In this document: piece after piece, positions 61,070 to 64,000 of the stretch
Numbering within the stretch: position 1 is the first letter of the stretch
Layout: every line of letters starts with the position of its first letter
DNA from: Cladosporium sp. IMV 00045
Taxonomy: Eukaryota > Ascomycota > Dothideomycetes > Cladosporiales > Cladosporiaceae
Length of the DNA: 64,000 nucleotides
NCBI GenBank assembly: GCA_001931905.2
Contig: MSJI02000606.1
Span: 37,870 to 101,869, forward strand
Direction: 5' to 3'
Translations under genes and position numbers: made by a program
The notes under the pieces: model-generated
Told to the model about the DNA's origin: nothing
Seen by the model: only the letters and a program-made list of their open reading frames with translations
The model's database searches: none

Positions 61070-62197
61070 CTACCTTTCCTTTTTGCCCTCCTTCACTGCC
61101 CTCGCCGCCAACTGCCTCTTATACCCCTCGCAACTCCTCCTCACGCCTTCACTCAGTCCAACAATCGGACGATATCCCACAACGCTAATAGCCTTGCTAT
61201 TATCAGCATAATGCGTCCTAATCCCATCCTTGATACTCCCCCTATGCAGCGTAGCCGGCATCCCCGTCAACCACGTGACGACCTCCAAAATCAACGCCAC
61301 CAGATACGCCAACATGATAGGAACATGCACCCTAAACCTCGGCACATGTCCAAACTGCGCCCAGATAAAAGCGAGGAAATCCCAAAAATACGCCGGCTCC
61401 TGATTTGTGATGAAGAAAGCCTCCCCGGCCGCCGTCTGCGGTCCCACGAGCAGGTTCTCGACCGCCAGGACGTGCGCGTGCACCGCGTTGTCGATGTACA
61501 TCCAGTCGTAGATGTTCAGGCCGTCACCGATGATGAAGTGCGTTTCGCCTTTGGCGATCAGGTCATGGATTAGACTGATGACTTCGGTGTCGTCGGGGCC
61601 GATGATGGTGCAGGGTCGGAGGGCGCAGGCTTGAAGACCCGCTTGGGCCTGCGAGGGGGAGAGGACGAAGGCTTCGGCCATGCCTTTGGATTTGCCGTAG
61701 TGTAGCGTGGCGAGGCCGGTGGGCACGGTTTCGTTCATGTTGTAGTAGTCGTGGTCGAGGTCGTCTATGATTGCTGTGACGCTGGAGGTGTAGACGAAGC
61801 GCTTGCACCCTGAGGCCATTGCGGCGTGCAAAATGTTGACGGTGCCATCGTAGTTAATGGCTTTGACGCGTTGCCAGTCCTTGTCCTTTGTGCTGTAGCG
61901 GAACTCTCTACTTGGGACGATGCCAGCGCTATGCACGACTAGGTCCGGGTGATAAGAGGCGAAAGCTGCATCAACGCTGTCTTTCGAGCGGATGTCAGTG
62001 TGAATGAATTTGTCGAGATCTTGTCGAGTGTCATCAGCCGGATGTACAATATCCAGTGCATCTATCTTCCATTGTGGATGTCGTTTGTGCAATTCTTTGA
62101 CGATAGCGCGGCCGAGGAAGCCGCTTCCGCCAGTGACCAGAACGCGAAGGTCTTCCATTGTTGTAAAAGTCTTTTTCTGCTGCGAAGAGAAGTCCAT
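61070..62197 (-). CDS. 3-beta-hydroxysteroid dehydrogenase/isomerase-type reductase (Erg26-like)
   Basis: Single exon, 375 aa; Met14 (62158) is an alternative start closer to the conserved part. It has an NAD(P) loop T-G-G-S-G-F-L-G at 22-29, Ser138/139 in Y-T-S-S-V, and the catalytic Tyr167 and Lys171 in H-Y-G-K-S-K. This is the extended SDR pattern of 3-beta-HSD and sterol-4-alpha-carboxylate 3-dehydrogenase (Erg26) proteins. A hydrophobic segment (about 287-310) could tether it to the ER membrane. In ergosterol synthesis Erg26 removes the C-4 carboxyl group with 3-keto formation, but many fungi have several members of unknown substrate. A basic C-terminus (K-E-G-K-K-E-R) ends the protein. 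Confidence 0.8.
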   Translation of the reverse strand: MDFSSQQKKTFTTMEDLRVLVTGGSGFLGRAIVKELHKRHPQWKIDALDIVHPADDTRQDLDKFIHTDIRSKDSVDAAFASYHPDLVVHSAGIVPSREFRYSTKDKDWQRVKAINYDGTVNILHAAMASGCKRFVYTSSVTAIIDDLDHDYYNMNETVPTGLATLHYGKSKGMAEAFVLSPSQAQAGLQACALRPCTIIGPDDTEVISLIHDLIAKGETHFIIGDGLNIYDWMYIDNAVHAHVLAVENLLVGPQTAAGEAFFITNQEPAYFWDFLAFIWAQFGHVPRFRVHVPIMLAYLVALILEVVTWLTGMPATLHRGSIKDGIRTHYADNSKAISVVGYRPIVGLSEGVRRSCEGYKRQLAARAVKEGKKER

Positions 62198-62516
62198 GCC
62201 TAATGAGGACGATCGGTCTGTGTCAATACGCTGTATGTAACAATGGCCTGTTAGTAGAGCAAAAAGTGGTGTTATGCTTACCTAAGGTACAGTATCTCCC
62301 CACTTCGGTTCGAAGCGAAGCGGCACCACACTTCAATCGTACTCGTCATGCAAACGACACGATCTTACGACACAAACCGAGCATCGAATCCAATTACCTA
62401 TCATCAATGGGCCAAAACAACAAACGGAAAATTGAGGATTCTAATGATCTTTTAATACCACGCTCTAATGCGGTGTTGTGTCGTGCTCATTGATGCTCAT
62501 GTCTCAAAAGTTACCT
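62198..62516. other. intergenic region
   Basis: Upstream of the reductase and downstream of CCT2. Nothing recognised. Confidence 0.6.
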
Positions 62517-64000
62517 TTACATACGCTCCCTTCTTCTGGGCGCAGCGCGGATGATGTTGTCCACACGCAGCAGCAGCTCAGCGGCCTCGGAAGCAGAGTT
62601 GACAACCGCACGCTTGAGCTTGTAGCTCTCGACGACACCCAACTGGCGCATGTCTGCCACGGCGCCACCGGGGGTCATCAAGTCGAGTCCAGAGCTGCTC
62701 ATGCCAGAGTAGACTGCCTTGCGCAGGCGGGCAACGAGGTCTGATGAGTCGAGACCGGCGTTGTCAGCCAGGATGGTGGGGAGCTGGCGAAGGGCCTTGG
62801 AGAAAGAGTCCACGGCCAGCGCCTTCTTGCCGGCAACGTTCTGTGCGGCGTGGTCGACAGCCTTGGCCATGTTCATCTCGGCAGATCCACCGCCAAGGGT
62901 GGTGCGCGGGTTGGCGACGGTCTGGGAGAGGACGGCAAGAGCGTCGTGGAGAGAACGCTCGGCCTCGTCAAGGAGCTGCTCAGTGGCACCACGGAGGACG
63001 ACGGTGCAAGCCCTGCCAGCTGCAACACCAGAGAAGCGGATGAGGGTGTCCTCGCCAATGATGACCTCCTCGATGACATCGCAGTGACCAAGCTTGACGT
63101 GCTCGGGGTGGTCGAAAGTGCTAGTGATCTCAGCACCAGTGACCAGCGCCAGACGCTCCACACCGTCGAAGTCGGCGTGCTCGATCGAAGCAATGCCTGC
63201 GTCCGAGAAAAGCTGCTCAGGCCAGTTGTAGATGAGCTGCCTGTTAACGAAGCAGTTGATGCCGTGACCCTTGATGCGCTCGACCTTGGCCTTCATCTTC
63301 TCGCGCTCCGCCTTCTCCAGCTCGGCCAGCTTGCCGGTACCCTCAACCTTTACTCTTGCACCGAAGATCTTCACCTTGTCCGTGTCCATGCTAGTGTTCG
63401 CAACCATGATCTTAGCGTTCTCCACGCGCTTGGGCTGGTTCACACCAAACTTCTTGTCCAGAATGAATCCAGGGTCGAGGTATGAATCTGAGAGCTTGCC
63501 GCCAGCCTTCTTGATGATCTGGATGTTCGTGAGATCCGTGGCGCCGCGCATACGGAGGACGGCGTCTGTGGCAAGGTTGGCGAAGTACTCGCGGTCCTGG
63601 CTCAGGACCTTGGAGCTGAGGGTCGTCCTCGCAATGGACACGAGGTCCTCGCGGAACTTCTCTTGGTTCGTGCTGTTGTCCACACTCGACTCCTCCAGCG
63701 CCTTCAAAGCGGCTGCGCTCGCTATCCGGTAGCCCTCAATGATCGTCTGCGGGTGAATCTTCTGATCGACAAGTTTCTCGGCCTCTCTCAGCAGCTCGGC
63801 GGCCAGGACGGCCACACTGGTTGTTCCGTCTCCCACTTCGTCGTCTTGAACTTTCGAGATGTTGACCAAAACCTTCGCCGCCGCGTTGTCGAGTGCTATG
63901 CTCTTGAGAATGGTCGCACCGTCGTTCGTGACCATGACTGTGCCTGTGCTTGCGGATTGCAGAATCTTGTCCATACCCTTAGGGCCCAATGTTGACTTTA
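62517..64000 (-). CDS. CCT2: CCT2, chaperonin TCP-1 beta subunit (5' end outside the window)
   Basis: About 494 codons are visible, running off the right edge; the missing N-terminus should be roughly 30-40 residues. Group II chaperonin signatures are clear: [37 protein letters not shown] (catalytic Asp), and the C-terminal G-G-G-S-A-E-M. The subunit-specific parts ([14 protein letters not shown] and [12 protein letters not shown]) point to the beta subunit. It is one of eight subunits of the cytosolic TRiC/CCT ring that folds actin and tubulin with ATP. The end after A-P-R-R-R is short, as in other fungi. No intron is visible in the part shown. Confidence 0.93.
   Translation of the reverse strand, partial: KSTLGPKGMDKILQSASTGTVMVTNDGATILKSIALDNAAAKVLVNISKVQDDEVGDGTTSVAVLAAELLREAEKLVDQKIHPQTIIEGYRIASAAALKALEESSVDNSTNQEKFREDLVSIARTTLSSKVLSQDREYFANLATDAVLRMRGATDLTNIQIIKKAGGKLSDSYLDPGFILDKKFGVNQPKRVENAKIMVANTSMDTDKVKIFGARVKVEGTGKLAELEKAEREKMKAKVERIKGHGINCFVNRQLIYNWPEQLFSDAGIASIEHADFDGVERLALVTGAEITSTFDHPEHVKLGHCDVIEEVIIGEDTLIRFSGVAAGRACTVVLRGATEQLLDEAERSLHDALAVLSQTVANPRTTLGGGSAEMNMAKAVDHAAQNVAGKKALAVDSFSKALRQLPTILADNAGLDSSDLVARLRKAVYSGMSSSGLDLMTPGGAVADMRQLGVVESYKLKRAVVNSASEAAELLLRVDNIIRAAPRRRERM

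Overview
This window looks like nuclear DNA from a filamentous ascomycete (Pezizomycotina). A dothideomycete is my best guess, from gene style only; there is no rRNA, mitochondrial or species-specific marker to settle it. The evidence is many short introns (about 50-80 nt) with GTAAGT/GTATGT donors and CTAAC/CTGAC branch sites, genes on both strands with 0.2-2 kb spacers, three fungal zinc-cluster regulators, and typical fungal housekeeping genes (Pam17, twinfilin, TMEM14, CCT2, Mug190-like C2 protein, Bna7-type formamidase). I see no bacterial operons, phage, CRISPR, tRNA, rRNA or intact transposon. All exon joins were inferred by eye from splice motifs, reading-frame phase and family resemblance.

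Layout. 0-9 kb: a Pex14-type peroxin, an unknown protein, a sugar/quinate-type MFS permease divergent from a metal-dependent amidohydrolase, and a mitochondrial tricarboxylate carrier. 9-19 kb: a NIT4-like Zn2Cys6 regulator, Pam17, a zinc alcohol dehydrogenase, and a second zinc-cluster regulator of 846 aa. 19-27.7 kb: a 1273-aa membrane C2/SMP-type lipid-transfer protein, a CipB/ToxD-type reductase, and a Dcr2-like phosphatase. 27.8-30.2 kb: two low-complexity Gly/Ser/Arg/Tyr-rich genes in tandem, followed by a 2.25 kb gene-poor stretch.

32-42 kb: a seven-TM protein, a one-TM glycoprotein, a third Zn2Cys6 regulator, an alpha-arrestin with PPxY and LPSY motifs, a TMEM14 protein whose first coding exon is only the ATG, and an APH-fold kinase. 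42.8-49 kb: two divergent, probably nuclear, poorly known proteins. One carries two chromodomain-like segments followed by a Cys-rich module resembling DUF3716. 49-64 kb: a kynurenine formamidase, a carboxymuconate cyclase, twinfilin, a small basic protein, a TPR protein, two diverged paralogues of a fungal family built on an L-P-Q-x-x-Q-D-x-I-F motif, a 3-beta-HSD-type reductase, and CCT2, which runs off the right edge.

Most genes are independent housekeeping or accessory loci, and I see no classical secondary-metabolite cluster. Loose functional groupings are: (i) the divergent transporter/amidohydrolase pair, which could be a small catabolic module; (ii) the neighbouring formamidase and muconate cyclase, both in aromatic-ring metabolism; (iii) the chromodomain gene and its divergent nuclear neighbour; (iv) the tandem low-complexity pair. 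The most unusual features are the chromo/DUF3716-like architecture, the low-complexity gene pair, two GC-AG introns whose positions are fixed by reading frame, and the ATG-only exon.
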